64,000 nt of DNA from Piromyces finnis (lineage: Eukaryota > Neocallimastigomycota > Neocallimastigomycetes > Neocallimastigales > Neocallimastigaceae). The DNA lies in contig MCFH01000081.1 in the NCBI GenBank assembly GCA_002104945.1, positions 1-64,000 on the forward strand, written 5' to 3'. This document shows, in pieces, positions 14,289 to 26,303 of the stretch. Below the pieces are notes generated by a model that saw only the letters and a list, made by a program, of their open reading frames with translations, ran no database searches and had not been told where the DNA came from. Position 1 is the stretch's first letter; each line of letters begins with the position of its first letter. Made by a program: the position numbers and the translations under genes.

Positions 14289-14996
14289 TTTTTTTTTTAC
14301 AAAATTTTGTTATATTTCTTTAAAATCAAGTATAATTTTATGGTATGTAAATATTAATGTAAATATTAATATATATTATAGAACGCTGGACCTATATACT
14401 TTCTTTAATTTACCTAATTTTTATTAATATATATTTGTTCTTGTTTTTATTTTTTTTGGTTTTATTTTATTTTATTATCTATTCATAATTTAAAAGTTTT
14501 ATCTTGATAATATATATTATATATTATCATTATTATGTCATATCGTTTTTTAATATTTATATATATTATTTTATAAAAAAAAAAAAAGGAATTAAAGGAA
14601 CCTTTTGAAGATATTTCTTTCCTTCCTTTTTTTAAAAGCAATATATTTAGATGATAAAACTTCATCATAATTCATAAGCTACTACTATCTCTATTATTAT
14701 TTATTTAACTCTCAATTTTCAAATTCAAATTTATAATTAAATAGACTCTAATTTAAGTTATCTAAATTGTTTTTAAATAGTATCTTTACTGCTCTAATTA
14801 TTTTATTATTTAATTATCGTGTTTCCTATAAAAAAAAAGTGTATATATATAAATCAATAATAATCTTATTTAATAATTAATCAAATTTTAGTGGATACTT
14901 TTTTTTCAATATATTAAAAATATATTACAAAAAATATATTATATATATTCATTTCAAATAATAAAAAAAAAAATTATATCTTTTTTTTTTTTTTTG

Positions 14997-15050
14997 TGAA
15001 ATTACTATTAAAAAAAAAAATTATATCTTTTTTTTTTAATAGTAATTTCA
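14997..15050. repeat. Inverted repeat, 23-bp arms
   Basis: TGAAATTACTATT plus A-run at 14997-15019 pairs exactly with T-run plus AATAGTAATTTCA at 15028-15050 across a short loop. The A-run/TTATATC/T-run block of the right half also occurs just to the left, near 14962-14995, so part of the unit is duplicated. It ends about 160 bp before the start of the unknown gene. Confidence 0.55.
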
Positions 15051-15207
15051 AAATCATAAAATCAAATTTTAAAATAACATATTAGAATTGATATATATAT
15101 TGTTATCTTTTATATTTATATAATAGCATACCTATTAAATTGTTAATATAAATGAAATAATTATTAACATACAATTTTAAATAAAATTTATAAATATAAC
15201 ATTCAAA

Positions 15208-16371
15208 ATGTCATTAAAAAATACAAAAGCTTTTTACGAAGAACTAGACAAAGAATTTATAAACTATAGTAAATTATTAGAAATAGCAAGAAAAGGCATA
15301 TTCTTAAAGGAATCTCTAACACAAAAATATCCACATGCTTTTATGATAGATATTAGTATTTTGGCTAATCAACATTTTACAGTAAATAATGACAATCAAT
15401 ACTATCGATTAAAATATTTTATAATTCATGTATCCAACATTGCAAACTGGACTCAACTTCAAAATAAAAATAAAAAACCAAAATTAAAAAATAAAAAAGA
15501 AATATTTTGTTTTTTTCCAAGTCATAATAATAACTATTGTAATATATGCGATTCTGTTCTTTCTAAACATATAACTAAAGATACCATCACACTTCCTAAA
15601 ATCAATTCACTTCTCATAATCAACGAATTCTTCCTTAAAAAACTCAATTCTGAAAGATTAATGAATAATATCTACTTGTACACCGACGTCTTTCACCATA
15701 ATTCATCATATTATTATCCAACAGATAATAAAACTTTTTACGATTATTTATTAAAATACAGTTTTATTGATATTGACACAAAAATTTTGTTAACCGAAAA
15801 ATTTGATTATACCGAAAATTTTTATAACCATAGTGAAATTAATCCATTTAGAATATTATTCGATATAACTTATTCTGATAATAAATCAAATCTTTCGGAG
15901 AATAAAAAAAACTATTTATTAAATAATAATGTATTCTACAAGTATTTTGAACAAATAAAAGATATTAATATCTTAAATCGAATTTCAAGTCTGTTTAAAG
16001 AAAATAAGCTTCAGTATGATGTATCTGATGACGATGTTTCATACAATCTTAGAAATATTTATCGGGTCCCACCTCATTTTCCACTCTCTACTCTTGAAAG
16101 GTATACAAATATGTTTTATAAGCCAAATAAAACAAGATTTAAATTCACAAAACGTTGTCATTCCTTTGCTGGCTATTGGAATCAAGAAATGGCTCAAGAA
16201 TTTGAAAAATTCATAAATGTAACTTTTACTGATGCTGGTATTCAATTCTTTAAAGATTGTGAGGGACAAATAGTAAAAAGATTAATTGAAGAAATAAATA
16301 AAACTGATGGTTTTATAAATGGTTATGAATTTGCCTATCTATATAATCGTTGTTTCTTAGATCGTTTATAA
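15208..16371 (+). CDS. Hypothetical protein, intronless, 387 residues
   Basis: A single uninterrupted frame stands out from its surroundings by codon use, and the ATG follows an A-rich leader. I do not recognise the family. Visible are many Asn/Lys/Tyr residues, a CNIC pair near residue 110 in a Tyr/His-rich context, a better-organised C-terminal third with Trp and Cys (RCHSFAGYWNQEMAQEF), and no signal peptide or convincing membrane helix. The lack of introns contrasts with most neighbours here. It could be a lineage-specific protein, a retrogene or a captured gene. The protein-coding call rests on length and composition only. Confidence 0.7.
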   Translation: MSLKNTKAFYEELDKEFINYSKLLEIARKGIFLKESLTQKYPHAFMIDISILANQHFTVNNDNQYYRLKYFIIHVSNIANWTQLQNKNKKPKLKNKKEIFCFFPSHNNNYCNICDSVLSKHITKDTITLPKINSLLIINEFFLKKLNSERLMNNIYLYTDVFHHNSSYYYPTDNKTFYDYLLKYSFIDIDTKILLTEKFDYTENFYNHSEINPFRILFDITYSDNKSNLSENKKNYLLNNNVFYKYFEQIKDINILNRISSLFKENKLQYDVSDDDVSYNLRNIYRVPPHFPLSTLERYTNMFYKPNKTRFKFTKRCHSFAGYWNQEMAQEFEKFINVTFTDAGIQFFKDCEGQIVKRLIEEINKTDGFINGYEFAYLYNRCFLDRL

Positions 16372-16603
16372 GTAAAATATATATTAAATTATATATAATA
16401 AAAGCATTATAACGAAATGAATAAAAAATTATAATAACAGAAATAAAGATAAATTAAAGAATATTCCATTATAAATGGGAATAAAAAAAAATGAATGATA
16501 AAATGTTTTTTAAATTATTAGTATTTAAAAAATATAACCATTTTTAAAAATAATTTATAAATTTCATCAATATTTATATATATATATTTATTATCTACAA
16601 TAT

Positions 16604-16604
<1 letters not shown>

Positions 16605-16653
<49 letters not shown>
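16605..16653. repeat. TTTA tetranucleotide microsatellite
   Basis: About 12 uninterrupted TTTA units, downstream of the unknown gene. Similar AAAT/TTTA repeats recur in the window (38203-38240, 46855-46912, 62080-62119). Confidence 0.85.
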
Positions 16654-16654
<1 letters not shown>

Positions 16655-16742
16655 CTAATCTCCTTGCATTTATTTAAAGATATAATTACTTGTTCGTTTA
16701 ATTTATAATTTTTTTAAAAAGGTTAAAAGTAAAAATGAGAAA

Positions 16743-16771
16743 ACCTAATCTTTTAGTATGAAAGGTTAGGT
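16743..16771 (+). repeat. 11-bp hairpin 370 bp downstream of the unknown gene
   Basis: ACCTAATCTTT at 16743-16753 pairs with AAAGGTTAGGT at 16761-16771 with one position that is G-U in RNA and a mismatch in DNA; the loop is 7 nt. A stem of this GC content is rare in the surrounding sequence. Function unknown. Confidence 0.4.
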
Positions 16772-19700
16772 GATAAATTTACTAAAATAAAAATTTTTTA
16801 TAACCCAAAAAAAAACTTTATATCTTGTTATTAGTATTATTTTATCATTGAAAATAAAAGAAATAAATACATAATAATGTATGAATAATATATAAATAAT
16901 TATCAAAATTATTTTATAATATTTATTTTCTTTTTATCAGTATCTTTTAATATTAATTTATGCATGCTATTTATTATAAAAAACTTATTACATTTTTTAA
17001 TAAAATTTTATATATACTAGCAATAGTAAAAGAATCATTATCATGGTATTATACATTCGTATTATCTTCATTAACAATCATTTTTCTGTTTTTTGATTAG
17101 AAACTTTTTAAAAAATTAAACTAAAATTATTTAAAGTAATTAAATATATAATAATAATAATGATGATAATAATAATTACAATTATTTTAATATTCAATAT
17201 TAACACTAAATTAATTTTTAATATTTGGATATCAAAATAAAAAAATAAATAATTCCTAATAAGAAGTTAATTATTAAAGTTGCAACAAAAAAAAAAAAGT
17301 TTATATTTAACTTTTCACTTAAAAATATAACAAATGAATATTTACTATAGCTTATCATTTTAAGTAAGCAGTAAAAATTTTCTTTTTAAAAAATACTTTG
17401 TAAACTATTAGAACTTTTAAAAAAGTAGTAATTATAGTACCTATTTTAACAACCATAATTTTATATAAAAGTACTATTAAAAAGTATACAATTTTAAATA
17501 TATAATAAATGGTATAAATTTGAATTTTAAATAATAATATATTAAAATCTTCAAATTTTAATTAATTAAATATGCAATGTTTTTTTTTTTAATGCACTTA
17601 AATTTTATTATTCATATGTTAATATAATTTTTTTTTCTAAAAATATAATTTTTTAAAGTGTATTTATCACTTTTTTTTTTTTCTTTTTTTAAAAAATACA
17701 ACAGCAACAGCAACACAACAATGATATTATTATTTATATTTTATATTTTACCATATAGACATTATTTTTTGAGTATAATATTAAACGTTCAAATAATTAA
17801 TAAAATTTGTAACATTAAAAAATAAACATAAATAAATGAATGAATGAATAATTTAATATATAAATAAATTGTTAAATTGGAAAGTTCCAAAGTATTACAA
17901 ATAATTTAAACATCACTTTATATACAATTTTGTTTAAAATAAATTGTTTTTTTTTTTTTTTATAATTTCTTTTACTATATTTATATCTATATTTTATTGT
18001 ATTATTCATGATTATTAAATTTTACAAAGAAGCTTTAATATTTCATTATAAAAATAATCTAACCTTTAGACAATTTTTAAGCCGTCTCAATTCGTCTCAC
18101 TTTCCCTATAAAGCGCCGTCATTTTCTTAAAATATTTATTTTATTAAAAAAAAACCGTAATATCAAAAAGATATTACTAATTAATATTTAATAAAGATGA
18201 TGAAAAATAAATTTTTTGATACAATTAAATTATATATATTTTCAATATATTATGAATAAAAAAGAAAATAAATTTTTTAATTTTTATATATTATATAAAA
18301 TATATTGTATATATATTAAATTCAGTATCATTTATTACTAAAATCTCATTTTTGGAATATATAATTAAAAAAATGGAAATTTTTTAAATTTTAATTAAAG
18401 TTAATATATTATTAAATACATTTTAATATATATAATATATATAAATATAATCATTTTTTAATTTAAATTCGTTGGTAAAATAAATTAAAAATAAAATATT
18501 AAGTATACATTTGATTTTTAATTTAACTATAATAGTATAATGTTATTTAAGTTAATTATTATATATATGATAAAAGTTCAAAATTTATTTAATAAAGTTA
18601 TGAACTAAGAATAAAGTTTAATTATAAAACAAAGTTTTTAATATGTACCAAATGTAGTATATTTTAGTTTTTAATATATTGTTTGAAATTAAATCACATT
18701 AAAATACTATATAATGTTTTAACTTTATAATATATATTAATTTATATTTTTAAATCAAATGGAAAATAATTATATTATATATAATTAATATATATTAATA
18801 TAATATCTATATTTTACACACTTTTTCATTTTTTTTATATTTATTTTATTGGCATAATTTAAAATGTTACATTATAATATATATTAATTAAAACTAAACA
18901 ATTGATTGATATATATTCTAGTTTAATATAATATACTTCAATATATAATATTAATTTATTCCTATTATTAATGTAACCTGGGTAAATTTTATAGTTTAGT
19001 GTTGTATTATGTAAAAATTAAATGAATGAATTAGATAAGTAATAGATAAATGCATAACTTTTTTTTAAAAAAAAAGAAACCCAGCTTTACTACAAGAAAA
19101 GAACAAAATTCAAAATTATATAATAAGAAAAAAAAAAAACTTTTTATTTGAAATAACTAAAATTTCAATTAATAAAATTGATGGAAAAATATTTTGAAAG
19201 ATTCTAGTAATTAACCCTCATTGGAAAAATTCAAAATGACTTAAAATAGTTACAGTTTTTTTATTTCATTTTATTGTATTAATAATTAATTAATTAATTA
19301 TTGCGTTATATAATACGCCATATATGCTTTAAAATTATAGAAACATATTATAATAAAATGCACCAGTATATATATTTATAATAAAATACATTAATATATA
19401 TAGCCACTATTATATTCACAGATACATTATATTATTTCGATAGATAAAAAAGTAGCAATTTTTAACAAATAAAATAATATGTTAATATATTATATTTTAA
19501 ATTAAATTAAAATAAAATCATATATTATTTATATTAAATGAATATAAGGAGAAATGATTGAATTATTTTTTTATTTGTATTTTTCTTCTTCTTTTTACTA
19601 ATATTATTAAGAATTATATTAAATATTATTTTTTAACTTTTTATTATTAAATAAACTTTATTATTATTAATTTTAAATTATTTCAAATTAATCTTAGCAT

Positions 19701-20516
19701 TTAAATAAGTATGATTGCAATTTTTCCTTTTTTTTTCTTTTCTTTTTTTTTTTTTTAAAAAAAAATAAAAATATTTAAATAATAGAATTGAATAAATAAT
19801 TGGTTTAAAATTTAAGAATAAAGTAAACAAGAAAAACAAAAAATAAAATATAAGTAAAATCGAAATAGCGAAATAGAAAAGAAAAATAATAATATAATAA
19901 AAGATAACTTTTGTTATTTATTATTAATAGTTTTCGTTTTTAGAAATGATTTCAAAAGGAAATAATAAAATTATCTAAAAGTTAATAAGAACGTTACATT
20001 TTACATTTATATTGTAAATTATTAATAATATTATAAATAACAATAGAAAAAATATATATACTAATTTTTATCTATCAATACTAAATATCAATAACAACAA
20101 TATTAATATTTCTTATTAGAAAATTTAAAATTCAAATTCAATAAATTAAAAATCTGATAATTTTCTTTTTTGAAACATTTTTATTTTCATTAATATTATA
20201 AAAAAAAAATAAAAAAAAAAAAAAAAATTGAATTAAACAGTATCATTAACAATAATAAAATAGTAAATCAATTATTTATATTTTATTTATTAATATATCA
20301 ATGAATTTTTAATAAATAAAATATACGGACTATTTTTTTTTTAAAAAGATATTAAATAATAATCGAATTATAATAACAATTAAAATAGTCTTTAAACTAT
20401 CAATTTATTCAATAAATAACATCGTTGAAATCAATATTTAATTAAAAAAAAAAAAACTTTTTGAAATAAATAATTCAAAACTTAAATATTTAGTTATATA
20501 ATAAACGTAATATATA

Positions 20517-23086
20517 ATGATAGTATATGAAGAGGTAATTAAATAATAATATATATATGTATATTATATTTAATTATTAAATTTATATATAAATTTATTT
20601 GTATTATATATATAGTGCCCAGCAAATAATGGGTGTGCAGATGATTCTTTTTCCAATGATGAATTAGATTCTGATACTGAAATTGAAAATGCTTTAGCCA
20701 TTATAAATACCGAGATTAATGAAAAAATCATAAAAAGTGGATATTTAAAAAAGAAAGGTGAAAAGAGAAAAATATGGAAAAGACGTTGGTTTGTTTTACG
20801 TTCAAATAGATTATCTTATTATAAAAATGAAAAGGTAATTATTTTTTATTTATAATTAAATTTAATATGTATTATACTATAATATCTTACTATGCTTTTA
20901 ATTCAAGTTTTATTAATTTTTATTTATTTATTATTTTTAAATAATATTTGAATTTATTTTTTGATAAATAAATAAAAAATTTGAAAATATTAATATATAT
21001 ATATATATATATATATACAATTTAAAAATATTAAAATATTTATTTTTCAATTATTAAGGAATACAAGTTATTAAAGGTTATTCCATTAGATGATATTAAT
21101 TCTGTATATAATTGTGAAAATCAACAAAAGTATTTAAATTCTTCATTAAAATCAGATAATAATCCAGTATCACCAAAACCACCAAAGCAAAATTTAAGTA
21201 ATGCTTTTTATATTAATACAAATGATCGTTCTTTCTTATTACAAGCACAATCCATGAATGATAGAAATCAGTGGATTAAAGCATTAAATTCAACTATATC
21301 AACTAAAAAAACTAATGCTCATGATTTTCTTGTTAATAATAATATTATTTCCAAGGTTGATAATTTAGACCAAAATATAAATAATGATGATAATGCTTCT
21401 GGTGTTGTTAATCAAACTCAAATTAATAATTTTAATTCAAATAATAATATCAATATTTTTGATAATACTCAACAATATGGATCAAATGAAGAAATTGAAA
21501 AAATGAACGAAATGAATGATATTGTATCACAAATCCCAAAGGTTAATGTTAAAGAAGATTATAGTAAAGTTTATTATATAAGTAATAATATACCAAAAAT
21601 ACAAAAATCTAAATCTACAAAAGCAGTTAATTTTTCAACAAGTGCTCCAAGTGTTCATATTTTAATGGATGAAGAAAGTGATAATGGTACTGAGGAATTA
21701 AAGGATGAAGAACTTTCCTATGAAGAATTTAAAAATACAATTATTAAGGATGAAAATGGTGATATCATTTGTAATAATGAAGAAAATTTAGAATTTTTTA
21801 ACAGTGATGAAATCTTAAATGCTATAGAGAAAAAATTAAAATACGAAAATGAAATCAATAATCTCAGTTCACCAACTAGCTATAGTAGTTATTCAATGAA
21901 TAAACCTATTTCAATGGTAAAAAGTGAATTAGAGTCATTCAAACCTAAAGGTAAACCACATGTTGGTTTTATTTCAAAAGAAAAATTAGAAGTGGATGAT
22001 GATGATGACGACGACGAAGATGATGATGAAGACGAAGACGATGATGATGATAATGATGATGATGAAATCATAAGTTCTTCCTACGATGAACGTAATCCAA
22101 TATATATACAGAAAAAAGAATTTTTGAAACAACAAATGGAGAAAGATGTTGTTGTTCAACAAGGTTATATGTATCAATATCGTAAAAATGCATTAAAGAA
22201 AAAATGGAAAAAATATTGGTTTGTTATTAGAAGTGGTAATTTATTTATTTATAAAAATGAACAAGAATATGTTGTTAAATCTATTATTCCATTAGAAAAT
22301 ACTCTTGCAATATGTGAAGTAAAGAGGACTAGTAGAATTGGTAGAAAAGGTAAAAAGAATAGAATTAGATATTGCTATCAATTAATCCAATCCATAACGC
22401 CAAAAATTCCTGAAAAAAATCATTCATTTGATTCCATTTCTTCTTCAGTTACTAGTATTTCAAATGAATCTTTACTACTTAATAAAAATACTTGTAATGA
22501 ACCAAGTGAACTTAGTAGTTCATATTCTTCCAGTGCTTCTAATCAAAATGCTATGATTGAAGAAAATGTTATGTCACCTATAGATACATTAAGTAGTAAT
22601 ACATTATCATCAAATAAACAAAATTCCGTTTCCCAGTTAACAAATAAACTTGAAAATGTAAATATTAATGAAAACAAAACAAATAATAATTTGTTTGATA
22701 ATAATAATAAAATTAGCAAAATAGAAGAAAACAATAAAGAGAATAATAGAAATATTGATAATACATTAAATAAGGAAAGAAAACTCCAAGATGAAGATAT
22801 TGACGCTAAAAAGAAGAAAACTACAAGTATATTAAAAATTAATATCGACAATAGAAATGTAAACAATCTTGATTCTACTAATAATTTAGATGATTTAAAT
22901 AAGAATAGAGGTAAAAGAGGGTCACTAATAAATACAATGTCACCAAATAATAATTTGACGACACCTATTACTCCAAGAAAAAAGACTTTTGTTAAAGTAT
23001 TTACTTTTTCAGCTCCAACTGAAACATCTAGAAAAATTTGGATAGCTAATTTACTTAATGAATGTGAAAAAGTTCAAGAAAAATGA
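20517..23086 (+). CDS. Two-PH-domain protein
   Basis: Exons 20517-20534, 20616-20834 and 21059-23086 splice in phase to 754 residues; the first coding exon holds only six codons. PH1 is at about 47-160 (GYLKKKGEK, WKRRWFVLR, ending NQWIKALNSTI). PH2 starts near 446 (GYMYQYRKNALKKKWKKYWFVIR) and its closing helix is only at about 722-745 (FTFSAPT..SRKIWIANLL), so some 200 Ser/Asn-rich residues are inserted inside the fold. A run of about 25 Asp/Glu lies near 391. PH domains bind phosphoinositides or protein partners at membranes, and the basic KKKxKxxW stretch in both domains suits lipid binding. No catalytic domain is present, so an adaptor role is likely. It converges with the MYND gene, with 732 bp between them. 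Confidence 0.85.
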
Positions 23087-23818
23087 ATCTTTTATGTTTA
23101 TAGAATGACTATTTAAATTATATTTATAAATTCGTACTAAAGCAAAATACTAAATTGTTATTATCAAAATATAACAATAACAAATAACAACAACAGCAAA
23201 AAACAGAAAAAAATTATAGTTTTATTTTTATTCTTAATATATATTTATTAAAGTATTATATTACTTAGTTTGTAAATCATAATAAATGTTAATTAATTAT
23301 AAAAATTTAATAGTAAAGTTAAATATAAAGAAGTATATTTAAATATATTAGTATATTAGTTAATATGATTAATTAATTATTTTTTTTTAAAATAACAAAG
23401 TAAAAAAAAAAAAAAAGTACATAGTACTATTACTATTATTTTTTATCTTATAACTCAACTATAATACTCAATATTCAAAAAACAAAAAACAAACAAACAA
23501 ACAAAAAAAAAAAAAACATTATTTTAACAAAATTAATATTATTGTAAATAAAAATTAAAATAAAATAGAAAATAAAAAATCACATAATAATAATACTAAA
23601 AAAAGATGGAAGTTTATTTTTCTATTATATATTAGTTAATAATATATATAATTTTAAACATTCTATTTTTTCTTCCCATTTAAACCATATTTTAATATTA
23701 CCAATTGATATAATATATCTTTTATACTTTTAATAAAATGTTAATTATTAAACATAATTTTTTTTTTTTCTTTTATTAGAAAAAATAATAAAAATAAAGA
23801 ATAATATTGTAATATTGC
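23087..23818. other. Convergent 3' intergenic spacer
   Basis: It separates the stops of the PH-domain gene (+) and the MYND gene (-). I see only A/T-rich sequence, A-runs and AAC/AACA short repeats near 23490-23510, consistent with two 3' UTRs. Confidence 0.6.
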
Positions 23819-26303
23819 TTAAACCTTGAATCCATAAATGAAACCATTTGTCCATTTTGGAACATTGATATTTGGGTATCTACTTAACCAAGGTTGACGG
23901 AATGGATTTAATTGGATAGCACTAGTACTAGCTGGGAATCTAATATTACAACTATGTCTAAGAATGTGTTTGCCAATTTCACATTCAGTTTCTGAACTTT
24001 CAATTACCATACAAACGGTACTTTCAACTGTTTTACCAGTCTTGGTGCGAATTGGATCAATAACTTCATATTGGAATAAATTCATGGTTTTTGTTTCCTT
24101 TGGTTTTATATCTTCTTCCTTTTTATTTTCTTCTTCTCCTTCTTCTTTTTTGTCTTCTTCCATTTTTTCTTTATCCTCATTTTCATTCTTTTCTTTTTTG
24201 TCATTTTCATTTTTAACCTCAACAGTAATATTATGACTAAATAAGTTTTTGGTGGCATCAATACAAATAACAACATCAGCTGGATATTTATCAATTGGGA
24301 AACTAGAATAGTTAGTACGAGCAAGATGTAAACGAATACAACTTTCAAAAGTTTCAGATTTAAATTCAATACTTAAATCACGACGTTTGGCTAATACAGT
24401 TTGTGTCATGTATTCTTCATAAGGTTGCTTTGAAAGTGGTAAAGCAGCCATTTCTGGACCAATAAAGAATATATCTAAAGTAACATTTCTAATTAAAGGT
24501 AAAAGACATTGATAAAGTTCTAATACTTCAATATTGGTTTGTGATGGATTGACAATGTGAATACATAAATTAGTACCACTAGCAAGAGATAACTTTTTTG
24601 GAAGATCACGGAATTGTGGTGTTATTTTATTTAAAATATAAAAAATTGAAAGAGGAGTGGTGAGAAGAAGAGCTGCTGGATAGAAATCAGAAGCTTTGGC
24701 TTTAAAGTAATCTTTCCAGCAACTAATAACTTTTGGTGAATTTTGGAATCCAGATTCTAATGAGAAATGCTTAATCCATGGTAAAAATTCTTCTGGGAAA
24801 CCATCATTTAAGTCTCCATGATTTTCATAGTATTTATCAACCTTTTCTTTAATATTATTATCGTTTTCATTTTCAGTTTTGTTTTCTTCTTCTGATTTAA
24901 CTTCATCATTCTTATTATTTTCATCTTCTTGGACGTTTTCTTCGGTTTTTAATTCACTTTCTTCTTCAGGTTTTTCTTTATTTTCTTCTGTAGATTCTTT
25001 TGGTATTCCATTGTATGGTAAACCAGTCATGGCTAAACGATGAGATACAGTAAATGTACCATCGAGAATTTGAGGTATTGCCCATAAACCACCTACCTTT
25101 GTTTTTATTTTGACACTGCTGGAATCATTTTCACTGTTAACAGAGGCTTCAATTTCTTCTTTAGTATACATTTCTGGGAAAATTAAATGCTCATCTAATG
25201 ATTTTAAATTAAGATATGGGATATAAGATAATTCCTCAACTTGACTTTTAGCATGCTCGACATGAGCTTGCATTTGCTTACAATAGAATTTATGAAATTG
25301 CCAGTCATTTACTTGACCTTTGCACATATATAAAATATTATTTTTAAATATATATAACATATATATTGTTTTAAATAAATAGATAATTAATAATTCGATT
25401 TTTAAAATTTAGATTTTTAAATGTCATTTTCAAGAAATATAAATGATATTTCTATATAATAATTACATTGTCTTTGGCAATAATTAACAGCTTTACATCT
25501 TGAACATCTGAAAATTTTTAATAATGGATTAGAACAATGATTACAAATTAAAAATGTTCCATTTTCTTCTTTTGGAATTTCTTTAACAATTTTTATTCCA
25601 AGTTTTTTAAATGGTGCAACAATTTCTTCTTTAATTTTATTTAAGGAGGCTTCATCCAAGGATTTTTCGGATATTTCATCATCAATAATAAGATAAAGAG
25701 GTCTTCCATTAATGATGCCTCGGTTCATTGGAAAGACTGAAGCACGACATATAATGGTGTAAAGTTCTTCAATTGTTGGAATATGTTTAAATGATTCAAA
25801 ACCTACTAAAGGATCTGGTTCATCAATTTTTTCAGTTTTAGATAAAATGGTAATATTGACAAGATATAAAACTACATCTCCCTTTTTATTTATTATATTT
25901 TATGATTGATAAATAAATTTCAGAAATCCATTTAAATTATTATTCGCAATGATAAATCAATTTATTATTTTTATTTTAAATATCATTCCATTTAATATGA
26001 AAATGTATTATTAGAGATTATTATATAATATGTATAATATATAATATTTTTGTAATAAAAAAGTATATATATATATATATATATAAACATTATTAATTTA
26101 TTATTAAGGTTTTTATAAATATTTTTTTAAAAATTTCATTCAATTAATATATATTTATATATTAATCTCTCTCTTACTAAATTAGCAGTTTGAATAGAAA
26201 GTTTCCAAGTTTCTGCTCTTTGAGGAACATGAGAGGCCTGTTCTAATGCATCTTTTTTTTCTTTTATTCTATCAGATTCGGTAAATGGATGAGATGTAGA
26301 CAT
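23819..26303 (-). CDS. MYND zinc-finger protein with MSS51-like C-terminal domain
   Basis: Exons 26303-26178, 25881-25467 and 25317-23819 join in phase to 679 residues. The MYND finger at about 155-196 has the full ligand set (CNHC, CSRC, YC, C, H, C); intron 2 falls inside one of its Cys codons. An acidic Glu/Lys/Asn-rich linker follows. The domain from about 400 on (LCIHIVNPS, DIFFIGPEMA, RLHLARTNYS, PADVVICIDA) resembles the C-terminal domain shared by MSS51 and ZMYND15/17 proteins, and a second acidic insert interrupts it near 570-610. In yeast MSS51 promotes COX1 translation, but wider family members have other, mostly protein-binding roles, and I would not transfer the yeast function. 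The start at 26303 gives a Ser/Thr-rich N-terminus without an obvious presequence. Confidence 0.85.

Larger units (their letters stand above)
13375..15207. other. Intergenic AT-rich region with hairpins
   Basis: No gene is supported. The region contains an A-run of about 29 near 13543-13571, short T-runs, a hairpin followed by poly(T) at 14250-14298, and a 23-bp-arm inverted repeat at 14997-15050. It is the 3' flank of the kinase and the 5' flank of the unknown gene at 15208. Confidence 0.6.
16372..20516. other. 4.1-kb intergenic AT-rich region
   Basis: No gene is supported on either strand. It contains a TTTA microsatellite near 16605-16653, an RNA-type hairpin at 16743-16771, and a small GC-richer island at about 18060-18125 with the doublet CGTCTCAATTCGTCTCAC. 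Otherwise it is A/T homopolymers and short repeats. The right end is the presumed promoter and 5' UTR of the PH-domain gene. Confidence 0.6.

Noticed and set aside
22543-22866. Hydrophobic minus-strand frame over the PH gene
   Set aside because: Antisense of Asn/Lys/Glu-rich coding sequence, which always reads as Leu/Phe/Ile.
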